From Rhodospirillales bacterium (GTDB lineage Bacteria > Pseudomonadota > Alphaproteobacteria > Rhodospirillales > Shumkoniaceae): a DNA stretch of 64,000 nt. The notes beneath the pieces are model-generated. The model had not been told where the DNA came from. It saw only the letters and a list, made by a program, of their open reading frames with translations, and did not search any database. Made by a program: the position numbers and the translations under genes. The first letter of the stretch is position 1. Every line of letters starts with the position of its first letter. Of the stretch, positions 15,711-23,487 are shown piece by piece. The DNA lies in contig JAHDSF010000011.1 of NCBI GenBank assembly GCA_018432935.1, positions 49,058-113,057 of the forward strand, written 5' to 3'.

Positions 15711-18464
15711 ATGAGCAAGCGCGTAATCCTCATCTCGGTCGGCGTTGCCGCGGTCGTGGTTTTCGGGGTTTGGATTGCCGCCTTCATAGCGGTGCGCGTG
15801 GCCGACGTGCGGCAGATCGCGGAAGCGCGCCTGGAGGGCATGACGGGGCGCGAGGTCGCGGTCGGAGAGGCAGGGCTCGAGTTGTCGCTGTGGCCTCGCC
15901 TGACCCTCACGGACGTCACCATCGCCGATGCGCCTTGGAGCACATCCGGGCCGATGCTGAAGCTCGATCACATCGCAGTCGATCTCGCGCTGCCGCCGCT
16001 GATCACCGATGGGGCTCTGCGGGTGGACAGGGTGGCGGCAGCCGGAGCCGAAGCCGTCGTTGCACTGGGCCCCCAAGGGCTCAACTGGGCCTTCCCGCGC
16101 AGCGGCGACCCTTCCGCCAACCCGCCGGACATCGACAGCATCGAGCTGCGGGACGTGCGGCTCACAATCCGAAACGGGGGCGAGCGCCTGAACGCCCAGG
16201 TGTCGCACCTGCGCTGGTCGGACGGCGAGCCGACAAGCCGCATCGAGGCGGAAGGGCAGGCGAAGAACGTCCCCTTCTCCCTCGAAGGCGACCTGCCGGC
16301 CCTGCCGGCCCTGCTTGAGAGCCAAGTCGCAGGCCTTGATATCGACGGCTGGTTCGGTGCGACCAAACTGGCCGTCTCGGCAACGGATGCCGGATACGAC
16401 GTCGCGCTTTCCGGAAGCGACATCGGCGGGAGCCTGATGCAGGTTGGGCTCGATGGGCCGGAACTCCCGCTCCCCTTCACAGTCGAAGCTGCGTTGGCGA
16501 CCCAGGACGGCGGGGGCTGGGCGCTGCGGGACATCGACGCGGAAATTGCCGGCGAAGGGCTTCAACTCACCATCGACGGTTCGGTGACGGACCTGTTTGC
16601 CGCCCCCCACCCCGACCTCGCCGTCCAGGTGCAGGCCAGCAGCCTGGCCGCCCTGGGGTCGCGGCTGGGCAGAAACGTGCCCGAGTTGGGCGGATTCTCG
16701 GCCGAGGCCCGGATCGGCGGAACCGGCCGCGAAATCGTCGTGTCGGAGGTTTCCGGCAGCATTGGCGCCGGAAGGCCGACGACCCTGCGTTTCGCAGGCG
16801 GCGAGATCACGGTTGCGACCTCGCCCCTGTCCCTCGCCGGCGGCATTCCGCTTGAACTCCAAGGCGCAAGTTTCGCCGAGACCGGAAAGGCGTTCGGGCT
16901 CAGTCTGCCGCGGCTGGGATCGTACCGTCTGGCCGGCACCCTGGACCCGCGAGAGGCCGCCGTGACCGGGATTTCCGGGACCGTGGGAACGGGGCCGACG
17001 GCGGTTGCCGTCCAGGCCGGCAGGGTCGAAAACCTGTTTGCCGAACCAAGGCTGGAGGTTCGCCTGCGTGCCGCCCACGACAGCCTCGCCCCTCTCGTCG
17101 AGGTCTTCGGATTCGACCTGGACGTCGCCGCCCCGTACCGGGCCGAGGCGCGTCTGGTGGTCGACGCTGCCGGCGTCGCGGTACCGGAGTTGTCGGGGGC
17201 GATCGGCTCGGCCCCGGCGACCATCGACGTCTCGGGCTCTATCGCCGGCTTCCGACCTGCACTTCGAGGCATCGAGTTCCAGATAGCGTCCCGGGGACCG
17301 ACGTTGGCGCGGCTTTCGCCGACCCTCGGCGTAGATCTTCCCGACACGCCCCCCTATTCCTTCTCCGTTCAGGTCAGCCGCAGCGGCGAGAGTTGGCGCT
17401 TTGCCGATCTGCAGGCCGCGCTTGGCAAAAGCCGGCTTGCGGGAAACCTCGCTCTTGACCCGTCGGGGCCGAACCTCACCGGCAGCCTGCAAAGCCCGCT
17501 GCTCGAAATCGACACGCTCCTGGACGCCGTTCCGGATGCGGGGAAAACGGGGCAACAGGACGGAGCGGCGGAGTCCGGAAACGGGCCTCCGGCGCAATGG
17601 CTCACCGCATTCAGTGGATCGATCGAGTTCCGCGCGGACAGGCTGGTCGTGGCCGGAGAAGCGATTTCCGACGTCGCGCTGGATCTGAAACTGGCTGACG
17701 GCAACCTCACCGCGGCGCCATTCCGGGTCGTTCTTTCCGGCGGCGCCGTGCGAGGGCGAGGCAGCATCGACGCCTCCGGCGAAGCGCTCGACATCTCCGT
17801 CCGGGCAACCGGCGACGACATCGCGCTCGGGCCCCTGCTGTCACAGGACGGCGCCGCGGCGATCACCGGTTCGACCGACTTCAAGCTGAGCCTCGAAGGC
17901 TCGGGGCGCACGGTCCAGCAGGTCGTCGAAGGGCTTCAGGGACAGCTCAGCCTTGTCCTCGAGGACGGCAGGCTCGAAGACGACACGCTTCATCGGATGG
18001 TGCCGGATCTGGACCTGTTCGGGTTCCTGTGGAAACAGGATCAGGACCTGACACTCAACTGCCTGGTGGGCCGGTTCGGGGTCGAGGACGGCCAAGTCCA
18101 GACCAAAGGGCTGCTCGATACCCGTCGCATGTCAGTGATCGGCAAGGGCACCATCGACCTCGCCGATCGGCAGCTGGATCTCCGTCTCTCGCCGGAAGCC
18201 AAGACGAAGCAGCTTTCGAGCCTTGCCGTGCCGGTCGTCATCGAAGGACCGCTGAGCGATCCGGCGATCAAGCCGCAGGCGTCGGCGGTCGTGCAGGCGC
18301 CCCTCAAGCTGATCGGTGGCCTGCTGCTGCCTCTGCGCGCGGTGGGGGCGCTGCTCGGACAGGAGAGTACCGACGCCTGCAAGCAGGCGGTCCAGCAAGC
18401 GAGAGACCAGATGGGTCGGTCGGAGCGGCCGGCAAAGCCGCCATCCGCGGCGCCGGCGCGGTGA
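15711..18464 (+). CDS. AsmA-family inner-membrane-anchored protein
   Basis: A large protein of 917 residues with one N-terminal membrane anchor (about residues 4-27, VILISVGVAAVVVFGVWIAA) and a long periplasmic beta-rich body. The N-terminal AsmA block is visible (REVAVGEAGLELSLWPRLTL and DVTIADAPW). The C-terminal AsmA-like block includes GSTDFKLSLEGSGRTVQQ and a final KLIGGLLLPLRAVGALLG. AsmA-like proteins are RBG-type bridges implicated in phospholipid transport to the outer membrane. GGGAGAA precedes ATG 15711. The next gene follows after 36 bases and may be co-transcribed. Confidence 0.88.
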   Translation: MSKRVILISVGVAAVVVFGVWIAAFIAVRVADVRQIAEARLEGMTGREVAVGEAGLELSLWPRLTLTDVTIADAPWSTSGPMLKLDHIAVDLALPPLITDGALRVDRVAAAGAEAVVALGPQGLNWAFPRSGDPSANPPDIDSIELRDVRLTIRNGGERLNAQVSHLRWSDGEPTSRIEAEGQAKNVPFSLEGDLPALPALLESQVAGLDIDGWFGATKLAVSATDAGYDVALSGSDIGGSLMQVGLDGPELPLPFTVEAALATQDGGGWALRDIDAEIAGEGLQLTIDGSVTDLFAAPHPDLAVQVQASSLAALGSRLGRNVPELGGFSAEARIGGTGREIVVSEVSGSIGAGRPTTLRFAGGEITVATSPLSLAGGIPLELQGASFAETGKAFGLSLPRLGSYRLAGTLDPREAAVTGISGTVGTGPTAVAVQAGRVENLFAEPRLEVRLRAAHDSLAPLVEVFGFDLDVAAPYRAEARLVVDAAGVAVPELSGAIGSAPATIDVSGSIAGFRPALRGIEFQIASRGPTLARLSPTLGVDLPDTPPYSFSVQVSRSGESWRFADLQAALGKSRLAGNLALDPSGPNLTGSLQSPLLEIDTLLDAVPDAGKTGQQDGAAESGNGPPAQWLTAFSGSIEFRADRLVVAGEAISDVALDLKLADGNLTAAPFRVVLSGGAVRGRGSIDASGEALDISVRATGDDIALGPLLSQDGAAAITGSTDFKLSLEGSGRTVQQVVEGLQGQLSLVLEDGRLEDDTLHRMVPDLDLFGFLWKQDQDLTLNCLVGRFGVEDGQVQTKGLLDTRRMSVIGKGTIDLADRQLDLRLSPEAKTKQLSSLAVPVVIEGPLSDPAIKPQASAVVQAPLKLIGGLLLPLRAVGALLGQESTDACKQAVQQARDQMGRSERPAKPPSAAPAR

Positions 18465-18500
18465 TCGTCCCCGGACCGCATAGCTCGAAAGGAGGGACAG

Positions 18501-19124
18501 ATGAAGAACCTGCCAATGATCCTGACGATGGCCGGCGCCCTCGCTCTGACAGACATGCCCGCCCTCGCGCAGGAGAAGGCCGCGGACGCAGCAGCGGACG
18601 GCGAATGGATCCGGCTGACCGGAAGCATCGCGTCCGCCACCCAAAGCGGCTTCGTCCTCGAGTACGGCGATGACGACATCACGGTCGAGATGGACGATGC
18701 CGACGGTTCAAGGGAAACCGTGCTTCTCAAGGGCAATCGGGTAACGGTGACCGGAAGGATGGACAGCGATTTCGACGAGCGGCGGACGATCGAAGCGAGT
18801 TCGGTCTATGTCCATGCGCTGGACAAGGTCTTCCGCGCCTCGCCGGTCGACGACGAGGAACCATTTCAAGGCGCGGCGGTCCGCGATTTCACTGCCGACG
18901 AGGACTGGGTCACCATGACCGGAACCGTAGTCCGCAGGGCCGAAGACGAGTTCGTGCTCGATACCGGCCCCGGGACCATGACGGTGGATACCAGCAACCT
19001 CGGCTACCGCGTGCTGGCCGAACCCGGTACGCGGATCACCGTCATGGGCCGGATGGATGATGCCGATCTGTTCAGAAGGCGTGAGGTCGTCGCCTCATCG
19101 GTCATCGTCCTTCCCCAGGACTGA
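18501..19124 (+). CDS. Periplasmic protein with two OB-fold (BOF-like) repeats
   Basis: A 207-residue exported protein. The signal peptide ends near residue 24 (MILTMAGALALTDMPALAQ). Two similar repeats follow: WIRLTGSIASATQSGFVLEY with NRVTVTGRMD, and WVTMTGTVVRRAEDEFVLDT with TRITVMGRMDD. This repeat style matches the bacterial OB-fold (YgiW/YdeI-type) stress proteins, here duplicated. AAGGAGG lies before the ATG. The position just after the AsmA gene supports an envelope role. Binding partner unknown. Confidence 0.75.
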   Translation: MKNLPMILTMAGALALTDMPALAQEKAADAAADGEWIRLTGSIASATQSGFVLEYGDDDITVEMDDADGSRETVLLKGNRVTVTGRMDSDFDERRTIEASSVYVHALDKVFRASPVDDEEPFQGAAVRDFTADEDWVTMTGTVVRRAEDEFVLDTGPGTMTVDTSNLGYRVLAEPGTRITVMGRMDDADLFRRREVVASSVIVLPQD

Positions 19125-19219
19125 GCCCCTGCCGATCCCGCACGGCGGCTCAACCTGCCGCGAACAATTTGCCGGTTCCTGCGTCTGTAGATTGACGGAA
19201 GGCGAGGCAGTGGCGCGCG

Positions 19220-20095
19220 ATGGCAGACAACACGGAGCAGGCAGACTCTCCGGAAGCGGGCGACGAACTCTCGGCGGAGGAAGTCCGCGAGGTGGAGGAG
19301 CATACTCTCCTTCCCGCCCCTCTGGTGTATCAGACGATCCGGCGCGAGGGCGACCGGGAGTTGAGCCGTCCGGTGGCCGCACTCTGGTGGTCGGGTATCG
19401 CAGCCGGAATGCTGATCGGCCTCTCCGTGTTCGGCAAGGGCATCCTCCACGAGCACCTTCCCGATGCGCCATGGCGGCACCTCGCCGAGAGCGTCGGCTA
19501 CTGCACCGGATTCGTGGTCGTCATCCTGTCCCGCCACCAGCTTTTCACCGAGAACACGATCACGCCAATCCTGCCGCTGATGGTGCGCCGGACGTGGGAT
19601 TGCCTGCTCTCGGTGGTCCGCATGTGGCTGACCGTCGCCGCCGCCAATCTGGTCGGCGCCCTCGTCTTCGCCGCCTTCGTGAGCTTCAGCGGCGTCATCA
19701 AGCCGGAAATGCTGGACGCCATGCGCGAAATCGGCCGCCATACCCTGGAGAACGGCTGGCGCGAGATGTTCTTCCGGGCGATTGCGGCCGGCTTCCTGAT
19801 GGCGTCGCTGGTCTGGATGATGCCGTCAGCAAAAGGAGGAGGGCAGTTCTGGATCATTATCCTCGTCACCTACCTGATCGCGGTCGGGGATTTCACCCAC
19901 ATCGTGTCGGGCAGCGTCGAGATCCTGCTGCTGGTCCTGGCGGCGGAGGTATCGGTCTTCGATTTCCTGTTCCGCTTCGGGATCCCGACCTTCACCGGAA
20001 ACGTGATCGGCGGAACAGGCCTGTTCAGCGTCATCGTCTACGCCCAGGTGCGCCAGGAGATCCGCGGCGAGCGCAAGCTTGGCCACGACGTCTGA
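19220..20095 (+). CDS. Formate/nitrite transporter family membrane protein (YfdC-like)
   Basis: A 291-residue protein with an acidic N-terminal tail (about 1-45) and six predicted membrane segments, as in FNT channels. Recognisable pieces are AALWWSGIAAGMLIGLSVFG, LFTENTITPILPL (FNT signature region, residues about 110-122), GWREMFFRAIAAGFLM and YLIAVGDFTHIVSGSVE. The long acidic N-terminal extension resembles the YfdC subgroup, whose substrate is unsettled, rather than FocA or NirC. It could move small monovalent anions. Confidence 0.85.
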   Translation: MADNTEQADSPEAGDELSAEEVREVEEHTLLPAPLVYQTIRREGDRELSRPVAALWWSGIAAGMLIGLSVFGKGILHEHLPDAPWRHLAESVGYCTGFVVVILSRHQLFTENTITPILPLMVRRTWDCLLSVVRMWLTVAAANLVGALVFAAFVSFSGVIKPEMLDAMREIGRHTLENGWREMFFRAIAAGFLMASLVWMMPSAKGGGQFWIIILVTYLIAVGDFTHIVSGSVEILLLVLAAEVSVFDFLFRFGIPTFTGNVIGGTGLFSVIVYAQVRQEIRGERKLGHDV

Positions 20096-20120
20096 CGTCA
20101 CCGTGAGACGCGAGCCCGGG

Positions 20121-21206
20121 TCAAGCGGGAACGAGCTCCAGAATCACCGCCTCCCCACGCGAGAAGAAGCGGACCGGCAGCCCGGAAAAGCCGGCACCGT
20201 AGGTCGTATACCCGGTCATGCTGCCGCATCGCCACAAGCCACTGCCGTACCTCCGGCAGTTGGTCATCTGGGTGATGATCGGCCTGCCGCCTGGAAGACA
20301 GACCTGGCCGCCATGCGTATGACCGGCAAGCAGCACCTGCGCCCCCGCTTCGGCGGCCTCGCGCGCGATCTCGGGCGAATGCGCCAGCACGATCGAGAAC
20401 CCGTCGACGAAGTCCTCGAGGGTCGCCGCCACCGTCGGCTTGTGGAAGCGGTGGACGTAATCCAACCCCACCAGCCGGATTGGGCAGCCGTTGTGCTCCA
20501 CGTCGGTCCCGCTGTTCACCAGCACGTCGATGCCGATCTCCCGCAGCCCCGGCACCATGAGATCGCTGTCGTGGTTGCCCATCACGGCGTGGAACCCCAG
20601 CCTCGAATGGGCGCCGGCCATGATTCTGGCCAGCGGCTCGAAGACGTGCCGGTACTCGCCGGCATCCGAAAGCCGATAGTCCCCGGTCAGCGCGCAGAGG
20701 TCGACGTGAACGCCCGACACCGCGCGCCGGATCGCCTCGGCGATGTAGGGGGAGGCGTCGAGGTGGAGATCCGAAAGATGCAGGATGGTGAAGCCGTTGA
20801 GGGCATCGGGAAGGCCTCGCACCGGCATTGCCAACCGGCGCAGCCGGACGTCGTGGGCGTTCCTGACCCCCGGCCCGTCCAGCCCTGCCGCACGCAACAG
20901 CGTGTAGAAGGCATCCATGGCGATGAAATAGCCGGCCTTTTTCGGATGCCGCAGCCGTCCATCGGCGAGATGACGGCGGATGTGGTCGGCCAGATCGGAT
21001 CGAACGTCAATTCCATCGGCGACGTCGAACAACTCGCGAGCAACGTCGTTCTCGCAGGCACGCACACGAAACATTTCGGATTCCAGGAACTCGCGATACG
21101 CACGGGGCGGGATGGGCTCTGTTCGGCAACGGGCAGACGTCCGCCGTTCCTTTGCGATGAACGGGCGCGACCGGCTGGACGTTCCCGAGGCTCCGGCGGC
21201 CGACAC
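20121..21206 (-). CDS. Calcineurin-like metallophosphoesterase (YkuE-like)
   Basis: A dimetal phosphoesterase of up to 361 residues. The full motif set is visible in order: ILHLSDLHLD, LTGDYRLSD, AVMGNHDSD, IVLAHSPE and LLAGHTHGGQVCLPG. This is the YkuE-like class acting on phosphodiesters or lipid-linked substrates. The GTG at 21206 is the longest start; the first 44 residues look atypical, and ATG 21074 (MFRVRACENDV) is a reasonable alternative. No signal peptide is evident. It runs convergent to the FNT gene with only 25 bases between stops. Confidence 0.85.
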   Translation of the reverse strand: MSAAGASGTSSRSRPFIAKERRTSARCRTEPIPPRAYREFLESEMFRVRACENDVARELFDVADGIDVRSDLADHIRRHLADGRLRHPKKAGYFIAMDAFYTLLRAAGLDGPGVRNAHDVRLRRLAMPVRGLPDALNGFTILHLSDLHLDASPYIAEAIRRAVSGVHVDLCALTGDYRLSDAGEYRHVFEPLARIMAGAHSRLGFHAVMGNHDSDLMVPGLREIGIDVLVNSGTDVEHNGCPIRLVGLDYVHRFHKPTVAATLEDFVDGFSIVLAHSPEIAREAAEAGAQVLLAGHTHGGQVCLPGGRPIITQMTNCRRYGSGLWRCGSMTGYTTYGAGFSGLPVRFFSRGEAVILELVPA

Positions 21207-21375
21207 GCTCTCAATGTCCCGACCGCCTAGTTTCAGCCTGCCAGGACAAGCTGAGCAAATCGTTAATGCTGCTCCCAGGGCTGCCCGGCTTGCCGGCCGC
21301 CCCGAGACGCGTGGCGCCCTTTATTGTCTGCCGGACGTTCCCATGTGTGCTGCCTGGCAGGAGAAGGAGACGCGG

Positions 21376-21759
21376 ATGCAGAGGCGAACTTTCCTCGCGC
21401 AGGCAGCGGCGGCGGCCGCGCTGTGCGGTCTCGCCGGCCGGGCCCGTGCCCATCACGGCTGGGCCTGGGCGACCGAGAAGGAGTTCGAACTGACGGGACC
21501 CATCAAGGCGGTCCGGCTGGGCAATCCTCACGGCGAGTTGACGCTTGGCGCCGCGGACGACGGCGAGGACTGGCTCGTCGAGATCGGGCAGCCCTGGCGG
21601 AACCGGAGAGCCGGCCTGACCGACGAGATCCTGAAGATTGGCACCGAGGTCACGGCCCACGGCCACCGCGCGGTCGATCCGGCGCAGCGGCTGGTCAAGG
21701 CGGAGCGGCTGGTGATCGCGGGCAAGGACTATAACCTCTACCCCGACCGCACCTCGTAA
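21376..21759 (+). CDS. Small Tat-like exported protein (DUF6152-type)
   Basis: A 127-residue protein with an N-terminal RRTFLAQAAAAAALCGLAG signal of twin-arginine type (RR then FL), cleaved near ARA-HHGW. The mature part is about 100 residues (FELTGPIKAVRLGNPHGELT; VTAHGHRAVD) and matches the small DUF6152-type family of exported proteins. AAGGAGA precedes the ATG. It overlaps no neighbour but ends seven bases before the next membrane-protein gene, so the two are probably co-transcribed. Molecular role unknown. Confidence 0.75.
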   Translation: MQRRTFLAQAAAAAALCGLAGRARAHHGWAWATEKEFELTGPIKAVRLGNPHGELTLGAADDGEDWLVEIGQPWRNRRAGLTDEILKIGTEVTAHGHRAVDPAQRLVKAERLVIAGKDYNLYPDRTS

Positions 21760-21766
21760 GGCGGCG

Positions 21767-22228
21767 GTGGAAGCGGGCGTCCTGGCGGCGCTGGAGGGTA
21801 GCGGACTGGCAGCGGCGCTGCGCGGCTCGACATGGCTCTATCCGCTGGTCAACACCGCGCACGTGCTGGGGGTCGCGCTGCTGGTCGGCGCGATCGCCGC
21901 CCTCGACCTGCGCATGCTGGGGCTCTGGGCGGAGCTGCCGCTTGCCGTGCTGTCCCGGGTTCTGGTCCCGGTCGCCGCCACCGGTCTCGCGCTGGCCGTC
22001 GTAGCCGGAAGCCTCCTGTTCGCAGCGGGTGCGAGCGAGTATGCCGCTTCGCCCCTGTTTCGCGCCAAGATGGCGTTGGTGGCCCTCGGCATTGCCAACG
22101 CGCTGGGCTATCGCCTGTTGCGGCGGCGCCATCCCGAGTCGCCGACGCTGCTGCGGGCCGCCGGCACGATCTCGCTGGCGACGTGGCTCGCGGTGCTCAC
22201 GCTCGGCCGACTCATCGGCTACTTCTGA
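21767..22228 (+). CDS. Small integral membrane protein (DUF6644/DUF2214-like)
   Basis: A 153-residue protein with four predicted membrane segments (YPLVNTAHVLGVALLVGAIA; LVPVAATGLALAVVAGSLLF; AKMALVALGIANALGYRLL; ISLATWLAVLTLGRLIGYF). The conserved NTAHVLGVALLVGAI segment fits small membrane families that often accompany DUF6152 proteins. The start is GTG 21767, seven bases after the preceding stop, with AAGG upstream. It is likely the partner of the exported protein before it. Function unknown. Confidence 0.7.
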   Translation: MEAGVLAALEGSGLAAALRGSTWLYPLVNTAHVLGVALLVGAIAALDLRMLGLWAELPLAVLSRVLVPVAATGLALAVVAGSLLFAAGASEYAASPLFRAKMALVALGIANALGYRLLRRRHPESPTLLRAAGTISLATWLAVLTLGRLIGYF

Positions 22229-22324
22229 GTCGCCGCTCGCCCGCCTCCGCCCTACAACCATGCGCCGATCCGGTGTACCATCGGTCAGTCGCCGTGCACG
22301 CGGCGAGTGGCGCAAGGGGGGCGC

Positions 22325-23248
22325 ATGATCAGGTTCGCACTGGCGGGCGTGCTGCTCCTAGGGTTCGCCGGCCAGGGCATGGCGGCGACCCTGGCGGTCG
22401 GGCCTGACCACAAGCTCAAGATGCCGAGCGAGGCCGCCGGCGTCGCCAAGGACGGCGACGTGGTCGAGATCGCGCCCGGCGAGTACTTCGACTGCGCGGT
22501 GTGGAAGGCGAGCAACCTGACCATCGTTGGCAAGGGACCGGAGGTCGTGGTCACCGACAAGACCTGCCAGGGCAAGGGCCTGTTCGTGATCTCCGGCAAC
22601 AACGTCACCGTGCGCGACATCACGCTCGCCCGCTCCCGCGCACCCGACGGCAACGGCGCCGGCATCCGCGCCGAGGGTTCCAACCTGACCATCGACAACG
22701 TCAAGTTCGTCAACAACCAGAATGGCATCCTGGCCAACGCCAAGCCGGACAGCACGATCGCGATCAGCAACAGCGAGTTCCTGCTCAACGGCACCTGCGC
22801 CAACAAGAGCGGCTGCGCCCACGGCATCCACGTCAATGCCCTGGCCCGGCTGGTGGTCACCAAGTCGAAGTTCCTGGAAACCAAGGAGGGCCACCACATC
22901 AAGTCGCGCGCCCAGCGCACCGAGGTGATCGGCAACACCATCGTCGACGGCGACAAGGGCACCTCCAGCTACCTGATCGACATCCCCAATGGCGGCGCCC
23001 TGGTGGTCGAGGGCAACCTCATGCAGAAGGGACCGAACTGCTCCAACCATGGCGCCGCAATCTCGATCGGCACCGAGGGGTTGAGCCAGCGCACTCCCGA
23101 GATCACCATCCGCAACAACCGCTTCGCCAACGACTGGGGCGGCCAGACCACCTTCGTCAACAACATCACCGCCACCGAAGCAAAGCTTTCCGGCAACACC
23201 TTCAAGGGCAAGGTCACGCCCCTGAAGGGGAACGGGGAGGTGAAGTGA
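22325..23248 (+). CDS. Secreted right-handed parallel beta-helix protein
   Basis: A 307-residue exported protein with a signal peptide ending near residue 20 (ALAGVLLLGFAGQGMA). The mature part is a run of beta-helix coils rich in Asn ladders and NVTVRDITLARS-like turns (NLTIDNVKFVNNQNGIL, STIAISNSEFLLNG). This architecture occurs in pectate-lyase-like and alginate-epimerase-like proteins. No catalytic set can be assigned with confidence, so polysaccharide binding or cleavage is only a possibility. The 239 bases after it hold no recognised feature. Confidence 0.8.
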   Translation: MIRFALAGVLLLGFAGQGMAATLAVGPDHKLKMPSEAAGVAKDGDVVEIAPGEYFDCAVWKASNLTIVGKGPEVVVTDKTCQGKGLFVISGNNVTVRDITLARSRAPDGNGAGIRAEGSNLTIDNVKFVNNQNGILANAKPDSTIAISNSEFLLNGTCANKSGCAHGIHVNALARLVVTKSKFLETKEGHHIKSRAQRTEVIGNTIVDGDKGTSSYLIDIPNGGALVVEGNLMQKGPNCSNHGAAISIGTEGLSQRTPEITIRNNRFANDWGGQTTFVNNITATEAKLSGNTFKGKVTPLKGNGEVK

Positions 23249-23487
23249 GCGCCGCTCTGCGGCAATTCAGTGATGCGCGCCAGAAATCAAAACGCCCTGA
23301 CGCATTCTACGCGGAGAGATCTGGCCGAGACCCAGGGCAGCGGCGCCGCGGACCTGGCGATCGGCTGCAGGGTTGAGCATCAGCCAATGGCAGGGGCCGT
23401 GTTTGCGGTTTCGGTTGGCGCTAAAGGACCTCCGCATCCGAGATTCGCGTCATAGGTGCGGCTGTCGGCATACCAGATTCCATCCTG

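Noticed and set aside
15579..17597. 672-codon minus-strand frame opposite the AsmA gene
   Set aside because: Shadow of the AsmA coding sequence; no domain, start context or ribosome-binding site supports it.
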